Assembly (NCBI GenBank): GCA_009760855.2
Contig: WPIO01000040.1
Span: forward strand, 3,482,501-3,546,500
DNA from: Cristatella mucedo
Taxonomy: Eukaryota; Bryozoa; Phylactolaemata; Cristatellidae
Direction of reading: 5' to 3'
Length of the DNA: 64,000 nt
The position numbers and the translations under genes were made by a program. Under the pieces are notes generated by a model that saw nothing but the letters and a program-made list of their open reading frames with translations, did not search any database and had not been told where the DNA came from. Positions 1 to 13,640 of this stretch are shown here, piece by piece. The stretch's first letter is position 1. Every line of letters begins with the position of its first letter.

Positions 1-1835
<1,835 letters not shown>

Positions 1836-2171
1836 CTGCCGCTTAGCGGGGTGCAGGATTCGTACGGACTTACGGTTTCCCTCGCAGTCTTGGCGGCCCG
1901 CGAGTATGCTCACGAGCTCACGAGGACTGGCGCTTGGCGCCGCGTCGCCGCGCGTTCGAGCGCGAGCGAGCGCAAGGTCGAGGTCGCGCGCTGCAGGACG
2001 CCACGTCTCCTCCAAGCCGAGCTCCTCTACGAGAAGCTCGGCTAATAATATGTGGTCACGTGACGTTCGCTTTCAGCTCGAGCAATGTCCGCCGACCGAC
2101 ACGTTTCATGTATCGCTGGCGAGTAACGAGCGTAGCGAATACTTTTGATTTCCTATGTGCTAGATAGATGG

Positions 2172-2310
<139 letters not shown>

Positions 2311-2403
2311 AACAAGAGATACTGTAGCTGGAGCGAGATATGCACATACAAAGATAGATAGATAGATATATAGATAGGTAGGTAGAAATAAATAGAGAGA
2401 AAT

Positions 2404-2478
2404 AGAAATGTAAAGCGCCTAGAAAGAGATTGAGTTCTCTGAGGGCGCTTTATCAAGTGCATTATTATTATTATTATC
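2404..2478 (+). mobile_element. 3' end of the L2/CR1-like LINE
   Basis: It contains the family's conserved 3' signature: AAAGCGCCTAGAAAGAGATT, then a GAGGGCGCTTTATCAAG segment, then an (ATT)n tail. The same signature recurs at many places in the window on both strands. ATT-type tails and a GCGC...GGCGC end are typical of L2-clade LINEs. Confidence 0.8.
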
Positions 2479-2499
2479 ATAGATACACACATGAATATA

Positions 2500-3405
2500 T
2501 AGATGTCCACCATCAACCATCTCCTCAACCTCTCCCTGGTTAGCTCCTTACCTAGTGATTCTTATGGTGACCCAGCCGATTGCTTCTCAAGCTTCTTTTT
2601 AAGCAAGATAGACACGATCAAAGAAAGTCCATCCCCAGGGATGCAGCATCTCCTCTGGACCCCTGTCCCTCAATTACACCAACACATGACTCCTGCCCAC
2701 TGATTCCGCGCACTAAATTCATGTCTACTTTCAAACAGGTCGTGGCTGACCTTATCCCTGTCGAAGAAGACTACTAGTCCTCTAGACCCTATTCCCACTG
2801 TCCTGCTTCTGCGATACTTGGATCGGCTACTGCCATGCATAGCCAACGTTATAAATATGTCCTTGGCCTCAGGTCATGTCCCTGCACCTTTCGAAAAGGC
2901 TTTTGTCAGGTCACTAATTACTAAATCTACGCCAGAGAGAGCTTGAGCTTCCGCTTCCGCTCAGTCGTCCTTCTTCGTTTCCTATCAAAGAAACTGAAAC
3001 GAGTCGTGAAAGACCAACTGAACACTTAAATTAATTCCTCAACCATAGAAAGTAAGTTCCAGTCTGGATTTAGAACTAATCACATCGCATTGCCTAGGGT
3101 GTATAGTGTTTTTCTCATCGAGAGATGCCCTCTCATGCAAACTTGGGTGAAGTCTCTCTGGTTGTCCTGCTTGATCTTACGGAAGCTTTAGATACTATGA
3201 ATCACCAAGTCCTTCTTGAGCGTATCGCATCTCACCTGGGCATCACTAGCACTGCACTGCAATGGCTCAGGTCCTATCTCAGTAGGAGATTCCAGAGTAT
3301 TGATGTTAATGGACAAAGGTCAACAGAGGAACTAATGAAGTATGGAGTACCTCAGGGCCTGTGCTCGGTCTGCTTCTTTTCACAGTTTATGCTTTCCTTC
3401 TTGCA
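2500..3405 (+). mobile_element. LINE copy A: degraded ORF2 fragment (reverse transcriptase fingers/palm)
   Basis: Broken coding sequence matches the N-terminal half of an L2/CR1-type reverse transcriptase. Visible pieces include a PSDSYGDPADCFSSFF region, PLDPIPTVLL (2785-2815), the motif LLDLTEALDTMNHQVLL (3165-3215) and YGVPQG (3343-3360). Several frame changes and stops show it is dead. The coding sequence is cut at about 3405 by the opposite-facing LINE copy B. A short stretch matching the next part of the family (GCCAAGCACAAT) resumes just after copy B at about 4114, so B inserted into A. The catalytic YADD region is lost to B and the following (TA)n. Confidence 0.8.
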
Positions 3406-3415
3406 AAGAGATAAT

Positions 3416-4111
3416 TATAATAATAATAATGCACTTGATTAAGTGCCCTCAGAGAACTTAATCTCTCTCTAGGCGCTTCACATTTGCTGCAAAGTGATAT
3501 GCAATTGAATAGTAAGTAAAATCATGCTTGAAAAACAAGCAAAATGAATAATATGGTTAGGGGTGACATGCACAGGGTCAGCATGCAAATGTGGTTAGTG
3601 GCAGCATGCACAGTGTCAGCACGCATAAGCACATCAAGGACGAATCACAGAGACCCACTGAATGCTGTCCTAAATAGGTGTGTTTTTAGGTTCCTTTTAA
3701 ATGTGGTCAGGTCAGGGGATGTTCTGACGCAGGTCGGGAGGGAGTTCCAGGCTTTGGGAGCATACGAGCTAAATGCACGGTCTCCAAAGGATTTGAGGTT
3801 TGTACGAGGTATTTGTAGACTGTTGGATTCCGAAAAGCGGGTGGTACGATGCTTGGCCTGATGGGGTAGTACATCTGAAAGATAGGCTGGAGCCATAGAA
3901 TGAAGTGACCTAAAAGTGAGCGAAAAAACCTTGAAGTCAATCCGTTGCCTCACTGGTAGCCAGAGCAGGTCGGCGAGAAGTGGAGTAATGTGGCAACTGC
4001 GACGCTCACGACAGACAAGCCTAGCTGCAGAGTTTTGCACCAGCTGCAATCGCCTGATCGCACATGCTGGTAGGCCAGTAAGCAGTGAGTTGCAGAAGTC
4101 GAGACGGGATG
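3416..4111 (-). mobile_element. LINE copy B, 5'-truncated, nested in copy A
   Basis: The (AAT)n at 3418-3430 is the reverse-complemented tail and the 3' signature follows. Then comes a 159-codon minus-strand open frame (3645-4124) with the C-terminal part of ORF2, including [51 protein letters not shown] and [14 protein letters not shown]. This is the usual C-terminal region of L2/CR1 LINEs. The 5' end stops inside the coding region, as expected for target-primed reverse transcription that ended early. The open frame is unbroken, so the copy is fairly young. Confidence 0.9.
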
Positions 4112-4122
4112 TTTCGCCAAGC

Positions 4123-4125
<3 letters not shown>

Positions 4126-4180
<55 letters not shown>

Positions 4181-4275
4181 TATGTACATATTTATATATA
4201 TATATTTCGCGTGTGCCTGTGTGTATGTGTGTGTGTGTGTGTGCGTGCGTGCGTGTGTGCGTGCGTGTGTATGGA
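4126..4275. repeat. (TA)n followed by (TG)n microsatellite
   Basis: Alternating TA from about 4126 to 4206 passes into TG/CG-rich alternating sequence to about 4275. Both are alternating purine-pyrimidine tracts. Confidence 0.95.
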
Positions 4276-4454
4276 CGCGTGTTGTGTGTTCGGATGGGTG
4301 CCTGTGTTTGCAGGAGCGAAGATTACTAGAAAGATATAAATATGAAATGTACGCGCATTGCTGCTGCAAGCTCAATTGGCTGAAAAGAGAGGAGGAGGAG
4401 GAGAGACGAGAGAGCTGCAATGAGATAATGAGGAGGAGGAGGAGGAGGAACGGC

Positions 4455-4607
4455 AAATGTATTCTATATAGAGAGCATAGTGCCCTACGAGAGTAGAATC
4501 TCTGTTCAGGCGCGTCACATATGCCACTGGGCTCGAGCCCACGACCTCGGTCAGACCTTGGTGTACGGGCGAGCACTTTAACCACTGGGCCAAACCAGCG
4601 CGGATAA
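4455..4607 (-). mobile_element. tRNA-derived SINE with LINE-like tail
   Basis: On the minus strand a tRNA-like head carries a box A-like TGGCCCAGTGG and a box B-like GGTCGTGGGCTCGAGCCC. Past the head comes a GCGCCTGAACAGAGATTCTA...GTAGGGCACTAT tail that parallels the LINE 3' signature. The head is not a functional tRNA, because no full cloverleaf is visible. Copies with the same layout lie near 18.6 and 24.7 kb. Confidence 0.7.
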
Positions 4608-4612
4608 ATGGG

Positions 4613-5948
4613 GAAGGTGAATGGCGCTTGGAAATAGTCTTGGAAATAATGAAAATAAAATGATATACAGAGATCATGAGACGGTGGAGGAGAAGCCGCG
4701 GTAACTCAGGCGCATCGCTGAGCAACTCGCGGCGTTGCTTGGCAACGCGCGGCTGCTGCTACTGCTCGTAAGGAAACTAGGAGGACGCCGAGAGCGTGCT
4801 AAGAGCTAGCGATTTGACTTACGTCGGCAGTGGCGGCGGCGGCGGCAGGAGCTCTGTAGCTGTAGGCGTCTGCACACTCACCTTGGCTACGATTCTACAG
4901 AGTAGGAATCGCCGAACCTTCGCCGAACGTAGCGGATACAGCATGGCGGATGCGGCATGGCGGATGCTGACATTCAAGTGGAGCGGCGCTAAGCGGCGCC
5001 AGCACGCTGTCCAGCCGTTCGAGAGCAGATCTCCACCGGCAGTAGAAAGTATCGCATTCCTTAACTAAATATCGCCGCCGTCCATCGCCCACCAAATATT
5101 CGAAAAGTATTGCCAATAAACATATTGCAAACCAACCGATCTTTAATGGCGACGCACAGAGTGGCGGACACATCGCGGCACACAGTCCGGATTGGGTTCG
5201 CACTCGCAGACTACCGGTCGGTTGCTCGCGCCGACACGCGCACATTGCAGCGAGCACGCGCCGACTGCTGCTGCTGCGACTGCTGCGACTGCGACCGCGG
5301 CTGCCATCCTTTTGCGGTCACGTGAGACGGCACGTGACACGACGAGTCCGCCGCCGCCGCCGGGCAGACACCTGCCAGTCGAGCTCGACCGCATCTCGCC
5401 AGTGACTGCTCACGGTCGCCGGGGCTTTTCAGAGCGAGGCTAGTGCGAGCCTTTCCGTTCGGACGTCTCGTCGCGCTCGCCCCGGGGGCGGGGGCGGGGG
5501 GGGCGGGGGGAGGAGGGCGAGAGCGAGTGCGTCGAGGCGCCCGATCCGGCGCTCGCGCGGGTCTTTTCTGCGGTGACGTCATCTCATTGTCAGCGGCGTG
5601 GCGACGGTGAGGCGAGGAGCCGGCGAGGCGAAATACCGGCACCGGTTCGTTGCGCAGCTCGTCGTGCGGCGCGAGCGCGCGACAAGCGGCGGCCGTCCGC
5701 TCGAGCGCAGGTGCCCGCCGCCCGCGCGGGCGCTCGCTCTTCGGCGGCGGTCGCGCCGTCGGCCGAAGCTCCGTCGCTTCCGGTGGACGTCGCCGCTCGC
5801 GAGCGTCGGGAAGCTGAGGCGCGGAGGCGGACGCAGCAGTCAGCGCGGCGGCGGCGTCGGCTACCAGTCGCACCCGCCGCACGCTCGCAAGAGCTCGAGG
5901 CTTTAATCCGCCAGGTGACGTGCGTCGACGAGTGCGCGCGCCGCCGAC
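4613..5948. promoter_or_regulatory. CpG-rich upstream region of the 5949 gene
   Basis: No gene is recognised. From about 5150 the sequence becomes strongly CpG-rich, with GC-box-like runs (about 5480-5515) and TGACGTCA at about 5574. This fits a CpG-island-type promoter and 5' leader for the long gene that follows. Open frames here on both strands come from base composition. The part before about 5100 holds nothing I can identify. Confidence 0.4.
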
Positions 5949-8514
5949 ATGGACGACGCAAAGTTCGAGAGGGTGAGCGACGGACAGCCGTCGGCCGGCG
6001 GCGGCGGCAGTCCCGAGCACGGCAAGCGCCAGCGAACCGCCGCCGCCGCCGACGGCCAGGAGCCGGCGGCGGCGGAAAGCGAAGCCGAGCGGAAGTCACG
6101 TGCCACGTCGCCCAAGCGGACGGAATCGTCGGGCTCGGTAGCCTCGGTCGCCTCCTCAGCGTCGTCGAGCCAGTCACCGCGGCCGAAGAAAAAGGTGAAG
6201 AAGAAAAAGTCGGTGTCCGCCGACGGCACGCCGCCGTGTCCGGTGCACGGCGCGGTGCCGCGCACCGTGGCCCTGCTGAACGCCGAGCGCGACGCCGAGC
6301 GCAAGGCCGTGGTGATGGCGGCCGCGAGAAAGCAGAAGTCGGTCATTCGCTGGGCGGGCGCCGAGGACGACGAGGACGCCGAGGTGCAGGTCGAAGTTAA
6401 CACGATCTTCGTCGAAAAAATCTCGCGCACTTGCGCGGCCAAATCCAAAGCCAAGCTGGCCTCGAAGAAGAGCTCCAAGGGCAAGGTCGCGTCCAAAGAC
6501 GGCAACGGCGGCGGCTCAAGGTCGCCGTCGAGTCAAGCGACGGCGACCGCGTCGAGCTCTGACGTCAGCGGCAGCGACTCAAAGAACGCAAAGACGAACG
6601 GCAAGAGGAAAACGGCAGACTCCTCGGCCGGAAAGCGTCAATCGGCGACGGCGGCGGCAGACGGCGAAGACGTGAGCGGCGGCGGCGGTCGCGGGTCGCC
6701 GACCGGCAAGAGCAGCGGAAGCGCCTCCAAATCGTCGTCGTCATCGTGTGAGGCGATAGACAAGGACGCGGAGCCGCCCGCGCTGGTGTGCACGTGCGTG
6801 GTGGCGGCGGGGGCAGCGGCAGCGCCAGGCGCCGCGCTGGCGACGGCGGCGGCGGCGCGGACGCCGCGCCCGGTGACGATGCGCCCCAGGGCGATGCAGT
6901 GGCACGATGCGGTCAAGGAGTTGGTGCGCTCCAAGTGGCCGACCGCGCAGAAAACGGCGCCCAACGACGGAGCGGACGACGCGCGGCCCAGCGCGGCCTT
7001 GGCGATCGCCAGGTCGTGGCGCGCCACGCGCCACGCTGCAGCCGCCGGCGGCGAGCAGCGGGCGGCGACCAAGACGGACGGAGCGAAGTCGCCACCGCCG
7101 CCGAGCCTTCGCGAGGTGGCCGCGAAGAATCAGTCTGCATCGCGCAGCCCGGCCGGCGGCGCTGACCGAGGCGGAGCCGTCGAGCGCGGCGGCGTCGGCA
7201 TGGCGTTGGAGGCGGCGGTGACTCGACGAAAGTCGAAGGAGGATCGCCGCCGCCGCGACGAAGCGGAAGCGGTCGAGACGCGGAACGAGGCCGCTGCCGC
7301 CGGAGCCGCCGCGGCTTCCGAATCGACGAACGCCGCAGAGCAAGAGCACGCCGCCGCCGGCGGTGGCGGAAGAAACGGCGAATCGTCAAAGATGACGGCG
7401 GCGACGACGACGGCGAAGACGGCAGCGGACGACGCGGCGGCGGCGACGTCGCCGGTAGCGTCGCCGGAGTCGAGCGAAGCGGCGCTTTTCGAGGAGCCGA
7501 AAACGTCGGGTGAAACTGTCAAGGTCAAGGGCGACGCCGCGAGAGAAAGCAGCAGCGGCGGCACATCGGAAAATGAATCGTCGAAATCGCCGGCGCCTCG
7601 CGCGGAGGCGTCCGTCGGCAGCGTCGCCGCCCCGTCGTCTGCAGCTGCGCCGGCGGCGGCGTCAGCCGAGGAAAAGAAATCTCCGTCGTCGACGGCGGCG
7701 CCAGCGGCGGCGAGCGAGAAAACCACCAACGGATCAGCGCCGGCGGCGGCTTCGCCGGAAGCAACTGTGCCAGGTTCCGAGAGTGCGGCGCCGGCGACGG
7801 CGCGAGTCGCCGCGGAGAGCGACGCCGCCGCCGATAGGGCGCCGCTCGCGCCGTCGCGCTCGCGACGGAGCGGCGCCCGCGAGCCGTCCTCGCGTCGCAG
7901 CCACAGCCGACAGGCGCTGAGCGCGGCGGCCAAGAGGAAGTCAAAAAAGGAGCTGGGCGGCGCGGCAGCCTCGCTAGTCACAGCCGCCGCTCCGGTCGCC
8001 GCCGACGCCACGGCCGTTGCCGTCAGCTGCGCCGACGCCGGCACAGCTGACGGCGGCAGCGATGCCCAGCAGACGCCTTCGACGGCGCCGAGCGAAGCAG
8101 CCGCCGCCGCCGCGGGGTCAAAGGTGAGGTCAAAGCGATCGAAAAGCAGGGATCTCTTGTCGAAGGCGGCTCGCACGACGAGCAAGGCCGCACTCTTTGC
8201 CTCCGGCCTGAAGGCCGACCGCAAGGTCGACCTGCCGGCAAAGGCGTCTGCTGCAGCGGCGGCGGCAGAGCCGGATGGCGCTGGCGGCCAGGGATCCGTG
8301 GCGGAGGGCCGCGTCGGCGGCAGCGGTGGCGGAAGTCGAGCCAAGGTGACGGCGGTGGCGGCGGCAGAAGCCGTGGCGAGCGCCGCTGTCGCTGCTGACG
8401 TCACCCCTCCTGATTCGTCGACGACGCCTGCCAAAGCGAAACAAATCTCGGCGGCGAGACTGAAGATGGCCGAGCAGCCGAGCGTCGGCGGCGGCGCTCT
8501 GGTAACTCCGCATC

Positions 8515-8545
<31 letters not shown>

Positions 8546-9593
8546 AACAGCAGAGCCAAGCGGTGCGGTGCGCTCGGCCCCAAGCGGCGGCGTGACGGCC
8601 GACTCGCGGCCGACGATGTTTCAGGCTGCAACATCCGACTTGTCAAGAGAGCGACTCGGAAAGGACGGCGGCGGCGGCGGCGGTACTGCCGCTGCCGCAG
8701 TCAACCTTGCGGTGGCGGCGGCAGCAGCGACCGCGTCGCCCGAGGTGATGAAGGCCGGCGGCGGCTCGTCGTCGGCGCCGAAGGTCGGCAAGACGTGCAG
8801 CAGCGTTCGAGCGGCCCTGGAAGCGGCGGCCGAGGCCGTAGCGGCGGCGGCGGCGTTGGTGGCGGCGGCGGCGGCGGCGGCGGGACCCGCTGCTGCATCG
8901 ACGCCGCCGCCACCGCCGCTTGGTCCAAGCGCTACGGCAGCTGCGGCGATTGCGACCGCGTCGCCGACGCCGCCGACGTCACCTGCGCTCGATCCAACCG
9001 CCATCGGCAGCCAGAAGGAGAAGCCGTCTGACAAGTCGGAGCTCAGCAGCGCCGCCGCCTCGGCGGCGGCGGCGGCGGCGACGGCGACGATGGCGGCTGC
9101 GGCGGGAGCGGCGTCAGCGAGAGTGGCGCCCCCTGTCGTATCGGCGTCCGTCTACGGGATGCCGCGCGTCGTCGGGCTGCAAGCGGCGTCGGCCGGCGTA
9201 GCTGCCCCGAAGAGGTCGCCGCCGTCCGAGGACGCCGAGGAGGAGGACGGAGACGAGGAAGACGACGGAGACGAACAGATCGACGAAGAGACGGACGGCG
9301 AAGAAGAGGGAGAAGAAGGAGAAGAGGAGGAGGGCGCCGAACGCGAGGATGACGAGGATGACGAGGACGAGGAAGCGGCCGAGGGCGCGGACGAGGACGG
9401 AGCCTACTTCGACACGGTTTACGGCGGCCAGAGTTTCCGAGTGATACGAATCAAAGGCGAAGGCGCTTCGCAGCCCGACGGATGGCTGGCCGTGCCCTCC
9501 GCCGTTCTGTCGCTGTTCGACCCGGACGCTGCTACGATGGCTACGACGGATTCGGACCAGGACGCCGCCGCTTCGTCGTCGTCGTCGCGGTGA
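5949..9593 (+). CDS. Long low-complexity nuclear-type host protein, 1214 codons
   Basis: A single uninterrupted frame starts at an ATG in good context (GACATGG) and ends at TGA 9591-9593. I do not recognise the family. The N-terminus (about residues 1-150) is the most complex part: a basic run PKKKVKKKK near residue 80 that could be a nuclear localisation signal, then CPVHGAVPRTVALLNAERD and QKSVIRWAGAEDDEDAEVQV. Most of the rest is Ala/Ser/Gly/Glu-rich with scattered Arg/Lys-Ser patches. Near residues 1090-1150 there is a long Glu/Asp run. The C-terminus is complex again (YFDTVYGGQSFRVIRIKGEG). Conserved-looking ends around a disordered Ala-rich middle suggest a chromatin or RNA-associated protein, but that is inference. 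The antisense strand is also open over long stretches, an artefact of high GC. Confidence 0.75.
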
Positions 9594-10041
9594 AGCGCAG
9601 CGGCGGCGCACTCGCAGCACTCGCCGCTCGCTCGCCGCGCCCCCTGCCGGCGCGCAGCCGTGCACGGCGCGGCGACGAGGCAAGAGCTGCACAATCGAAT
9701 CGAGCCTGAGGCAGATCCTCCGCGGACGCCGCGCCAACAACGAGGAGCCGCGGCGGCCGCCGCCGCCGCCGCCGCCGCCGCAATCGACGCGGCGCTTTCG
9801 TCGCGGGGCGAGTCACGCTTCCGGCTCGCTCCGCTTCCGCTTCGCCGAGCCGAGGACTCGGCTCTTCGTGCCGAGGACTCGGCTCTTCGTGCCGCGTGAC
9901 GACCCGAGCGACCGCGAGCCGCCGGAAGTGCCGCCGCTGCGGCGGAAATGTCGATGACCTGCGCGCGCTCGCACGCGCTGCCGCGACGGCTCGCCGCCGC
10001 CTGGAAATTGCTCGCTCGCGGCTTCACTTCTGTTGACGTTC

Positions 10042-10084
10042 TTCGCCGCTGCGGACGTGTCTGAGACACGTCCGCAGCGGCGAA
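10042..10084. repeat. Perfect 21-bp inverted repeat (hairpin), 1-nt centre
   Basis: The left arm, 10042-10062, starts TTCGCCGCTGCGG. The right arm, 10064-10084, is its exact reverse complement, with a single G between them. The arms are GC-rich, so an extruded or transcribed form would be very stable. Confidence 0.9.
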
Positions 10085-10684
10085 CCCACGGCGCCCGAAA
10101 GTGCCGCGGCGTCGGTCTGCCGGCTTCCGCTGGCGACTGCGATGACAGCCAGCGCGTCCAGCCGCAAGCATTTGCGGGCGCCTCGCAGCGAGTGCCCGCT
10201 CGGCGGGCGGCGCGGTCGGTCCGCAGGCGCTGGCGTCGAGGAGATCGCTCGCGGAGACCGGCTACCACCCAAAGGCAGGCGCAGCAGTCGAGAAGCTGCG
10301 CTTCATACCGACGCTTCGCTCGGTGCCCGGCACCCGTGACACTATCGCTCTCCAGGCCGCGAAGGGTGCCGTCGTCTGTAGCGGCTCTCTCAACGAAAGC
10401 GGGCGGCCAACAGCGAGTCCGCTTGTTTTCGCGTGCAATCGGGTTAATATAAGAGCGGTGAAAAAGGTGGACTCGCTGTCAATGGCCGTCGCCATCGAAG
10501 CGCCAGCGCGCGCGAAGCCGCTCGCTCGTGCCGGTGCTCGCGCCGCCGCTCGCCGTCCGCTCGAGTTCCGCTCGGAGTGTTCGAAACTGTTAAGCGCGCG
10601 CGGCGGAGCATTCGCGTCGGCGAAAGTTGGCGAAAAAGAAAGAAAGAAAGAAAGAACGCCAAGGAAGCACTGTGCGTACGCAAG

Positions 10685-10719
10685 TCCTGACGTACGTCCT
10701 GACGTAAGTCCTGACGTCA
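10685..10719. promoter_or_regulatory. Three TGACGT (CRE-like) sites at 12-bp spacing
   Basis: TGACGT occurs at 10688, 10700 and 10712, and the last forms the palindromic CRE TGACGTCA. TGACGTCA is the established CREB/ATF core. Whether this is a real element or just a short tandem duplication is not clear, and no gene start is identified close by. Confidence 0.35.
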
Positions 10720-11520
10720 CACTGTGTGCGCGTCCTGTTTGCGAGTATTTGAAAATTATGAAAGAGGGGAAAATGAATGACTTTGCCGCCAAGATAAGCA
10801 AGCGTTACGTGTTAACTGCCAAGCCAGCTAAGGCTGCTGCATTAGCTGCGCACGCGTTGCGAATTGCTAGTGAAGTGGCGTGCTACGTTCCAACTTTGCG
10901 TACCGAGCCATTCTCGCGCCATTTTTTTTACTGGCCCATGCCTGAAAAAGCGACGTGCACCGATGTCCCAGGAGTAATAATAGTACGTCATCTTTAAAGT
11001 GGCCGGAGTGAACCGGTTCACCATCTCGACGTTGCACAGCTCTCGGCCAGAAAATCAACAGCCTATTTGCCCGGGAGCCCGGGTCCACCGCAAAGGCCAA
11101 AAGCTCAAAGTGAAATGATTAATTAACAATTTTCAGGAAAATAGTCGAAATCGCAGAAAACCAGAAAATTTCGTGTTCAGTTAAAAACCTGTCATGTTAA
11201 AAACGGAGGACGCCAACGCGGTTTTCGCATCCGATCACGGCCACCCACGTACGCGGAGTTCGCGAAGGAGAAACTCGCGCCGAAAACGAAGCGCCGAATA
11301 CGAAGCCTGGACGCCCGAAGAAGCTCCGCCCCTCTACAGAGCCCGCTCTACAGCCGCCTGGGGCCAGGCTTCACTCTTGACTTCTTCATTCTTTCTGCCT
11401 CTCTTTCTTCTTCGCCAACAAGTACAGGATGCGGAAGTTGAACTCTGACCGCGGTCTAGCTTTGCTGACCAAGAGAAGACGATTGAGCCTACAGCGAGGT
11501 CTGTCTGATTCTCATAGGAT

Positions 11521-11812
11521 ACCTATTCAGGACAGCATTTAGTGGGTACCCGTGATTCGTCCTTTAAATGTGCTCGCGCATGCTGACACTGTGCATGCTG
11601 CCGCTAACCACACTTGCATGTCGACCCTGTGCATGTCACCCCTAACCATGTTATTCATTTCGTCAGCTCTAACCATGTTATTCACGTTGTTTATCAAGCA
11701 TGATACCACTCACCATTCGATCGCGTTTCCTTCGCAGCAAATGCAAAGTGCCTGGAAATAGACTGAGTTCTTGAGGGCGCTTTATCAAGTGTATTATTAT
11801 TATTATTACCCT
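11521..11812 (+). mobile_element. LINE 3' UTR fragment
   Basis: It starts in the last codons of ORF2 (GGACAGCATTTAGTGGGTAC) and runs through the family 3' UTR with its CATGCTGACACTGTGCATG segment. It ends in the TTGAGGGCGCTTTATCAAG signature and (ATT)n. It is plus-oriented and heavily 5'-truncated. Confidence 0.85.
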
Positions 11813-11914
11813 AAGCGTGAGGCTGGAGTAGAAAGCTTTGCTCCTCTAATAAAATAACATAATAATATAATGATATTCTCTAATAATAGGTGATGCTGCT
11901 GCGCGACCGGCACC

Positions 11915-12530
11915 ACGTTCCAGAAATTTAGGTGTGGTTTTTGACAGCTGCCTCAATTTTAAAAGCTTCATTCAGAACAATGCTTCTACAGATAGCCACA
12001 ATCCGATCCCTATCTAAGATTAGGAGCTGTCTTCCACGGTGGCTTGCAAAAATTTAAGTAGCTCCTTAGTTCTATTTCGGTTCGATTTTTCTAATTCCCT
12101 TTTGGCTGGGCTGCCAAAGAAAGCAATTAGGCAACTGCAGCAGATTATGAGTACGGCTGCAAGGCTAGTCTTCAAGTCCCCAGAGGTTTGACCACGTGTC
12201 TCCTTTGAAAAAAAGAGCTAGGATGGCTGCCGCTTATCAACGAATACAGAGCAAAGTTCTTACGCTGCCTCACAAGGCCCGCCACGGCATGGCTCTTCCA
12301 TACCTAGCTGAACTGCTGCACCAGTTTAAGCCTCCTCGTGCCCTCAGGTCCTGTATGGACAATAAATTAGCTGTTCCATTCCTCCGCTTAATGACCGTTG
12401 GTGACAGAAACTTTAGCTCTGCAGGTCCTAGACTGTGCAACTATCTTCCACGATATTCTTACGCAACGAAAACTACTCTCCTGCTGCAGACTATGGCTCA
12501 TCCTTTTGAGTGGTCCTGAGCTGCTACTTC
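11915..12530 (+). mobile_element. Degraded LINE of a second L2/CR1-like family
   Basis: Broken frames show the usual ORF2 tail pattern: a RNLGVVFDS region, FSNSLLAGLP, LQQIMSTAARLVF, RMAAAYQRIQSKVLTL, LPYLAELLHQF and GDRNFSSAGPRLCNYLP. A 107-codon open piece is at 12196-12519. The wording differs clearly from copies A-F, so this is a different family or a much older insertion. Stops and frame changes show it is inactive. Confidence 0.7.
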
Positions 12531-12657
12531 TATGCTACTGACTACCTCAACTACTCTCCTGATTCTGCTGTGCTCCCAATTTTCTCTTTGTTTCGTGAGA
12601 TGAAATCTGTTGGCTACCGAATGCGTACCAAAAGCCGCTTAGGCTGTGAGTGTGTTA

Positions 12658-12730
12658 TACAGAACTCTCCTGCGTAGCACCCACATAGTTTTTGTGGCTT
12701 AGTAGAGTTACAGGCGGAGATACTTTACAA
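12658..12730. repeat. Dispersed repeat shared with 24360-24430
   Basis: The segment CTCCTGCGTAGCACCCACAT...GTGGCTTAGTAGAGTTACAG...GGAGATAC is repeated, with differences, near 24.36 kb. Its origin is unknown; it may be part of a SINE or LINE body. Confidence 0.6.
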
Positions 12731-12920
12731 ATTATTAAATACATGCTCACTTCAACGCGAATCCGGTGCTTGAGAAACAGTGGCCAATGCACCTTCCGTT
12801 TGTGAAGCCAGAAGGTCAGGGGCAGAATTGCAATTTTTTGTATTTCTCCTCGTAGAAATCCGAGTGTCAGTTGCGCCTCATTCGACCACTGTTTGCACAC
12901 AAATCAGTTTCCCCAACGTG

Positions 12921-12981
12921 GCCATAATGCGCTAAGCGATGCCATAATGCGCTAAGCGATGCCATAATGGCGCTAAGCGAT
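12921..12981. repeat. Three tandem 20-bp repeats
   Basis: The unit GCCATAATGCGCTAAGCGAT occurs three times in a row, the last with one inserted G. Nothing around it suggests a gene. Confidence 0.95.
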
Positions 12982-13640
12982 GAACAGCCAAACTCCGAGG
13001 TCCGCGGTTGCAATGCAGAGATTGCACGCCACGTGTAACCCAACCTGCAATGTAACCTCGATGGCCGTCGAGACGAGGGAGAGAAATATTTTCTCTGGGC
13101 ATCCGGCGGCTTCGTCTGGCGCATTAGCTCGACGAAGACTCCTCAGGGGCGAACATGTCGAAATGCTAGCCGCCTCTTTAGGCACTTTCAGCACTTTCGT
13201 CTCGCATGGCGGGGCGTCGAGCGCAGCGCCTTGCGATTGCAGAGCATTGCGCTCACCGCAGTCATAGCAGCGATGGCTCGATAGCTTTTCGTTGTTTCGG
13301 AGCGATTTAAGCGATTGGGAAAACAAGCGTTTGCAGCCTTTATAGCAGTAGAGATAGTTTTAATAGCAAGTGAAGTGCCTCAAGGTGAGGAGCTGCGGCG
13401 GCGGCAGCTGCGGCGGCGGCAGAAAGAAAGAAAGAAAGAAACGGCGTAGGCGAGAAAACATGGCGACGCTGCTGGCCTGTCTTTCAAATCGCACGACGAA
13501 AGACGAGCCAGTGAGACGTAGCCTCCCCGCTCGTTCGTATTGCTCGTTTTATCGTGCGCAGGCGAAGGTTCAGACACGGCAGCCTCTCTCCGGCCGCCCC
13601 GTGGCAGCTTTCATCCTACGTTTCTTGCTGTGCGGCTGGG
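12982..13640. other. Spacer upstream of the minisatellite, no gene seen
   Basis: Moderately GC-rich sequence with a short (GAAA)n near 13422-13440. No protein-like frame and no repeat family is recognised. Confidence 0.4.

Larger units (their letters stand above)
9594..11520. other. Intergenic, GC-rich then AT-rich, no gene recognised
   Basis: It holds a (CGC)n run near 9750-9780, a two-copy 21-bp repeat (ACTCGGCTCTTCGTGC) at about 9850-9892, a perfect hairpin at 10042-10084 and a TGACGT array at 10688-10719. A 224-codon plus-strand frame at 10323-10997 has no protein-like features. No LINE signature appears until 11521. Confidence 0.5.

Noticed and set aside
5211-9740. Long minus-strand open frames opposite the 5949-9593 gene (for example 7130-8434)
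   Set aside because: They mirror the plus-strand codons in very GC-rich DNA, where stops are rare, and show no protein-like features of their own.
10323-10997. A 224-codon plus-strand gene
   Set aside because: The start is arbitrary, the opposite strand is open as well and no complex protein segment is visible.
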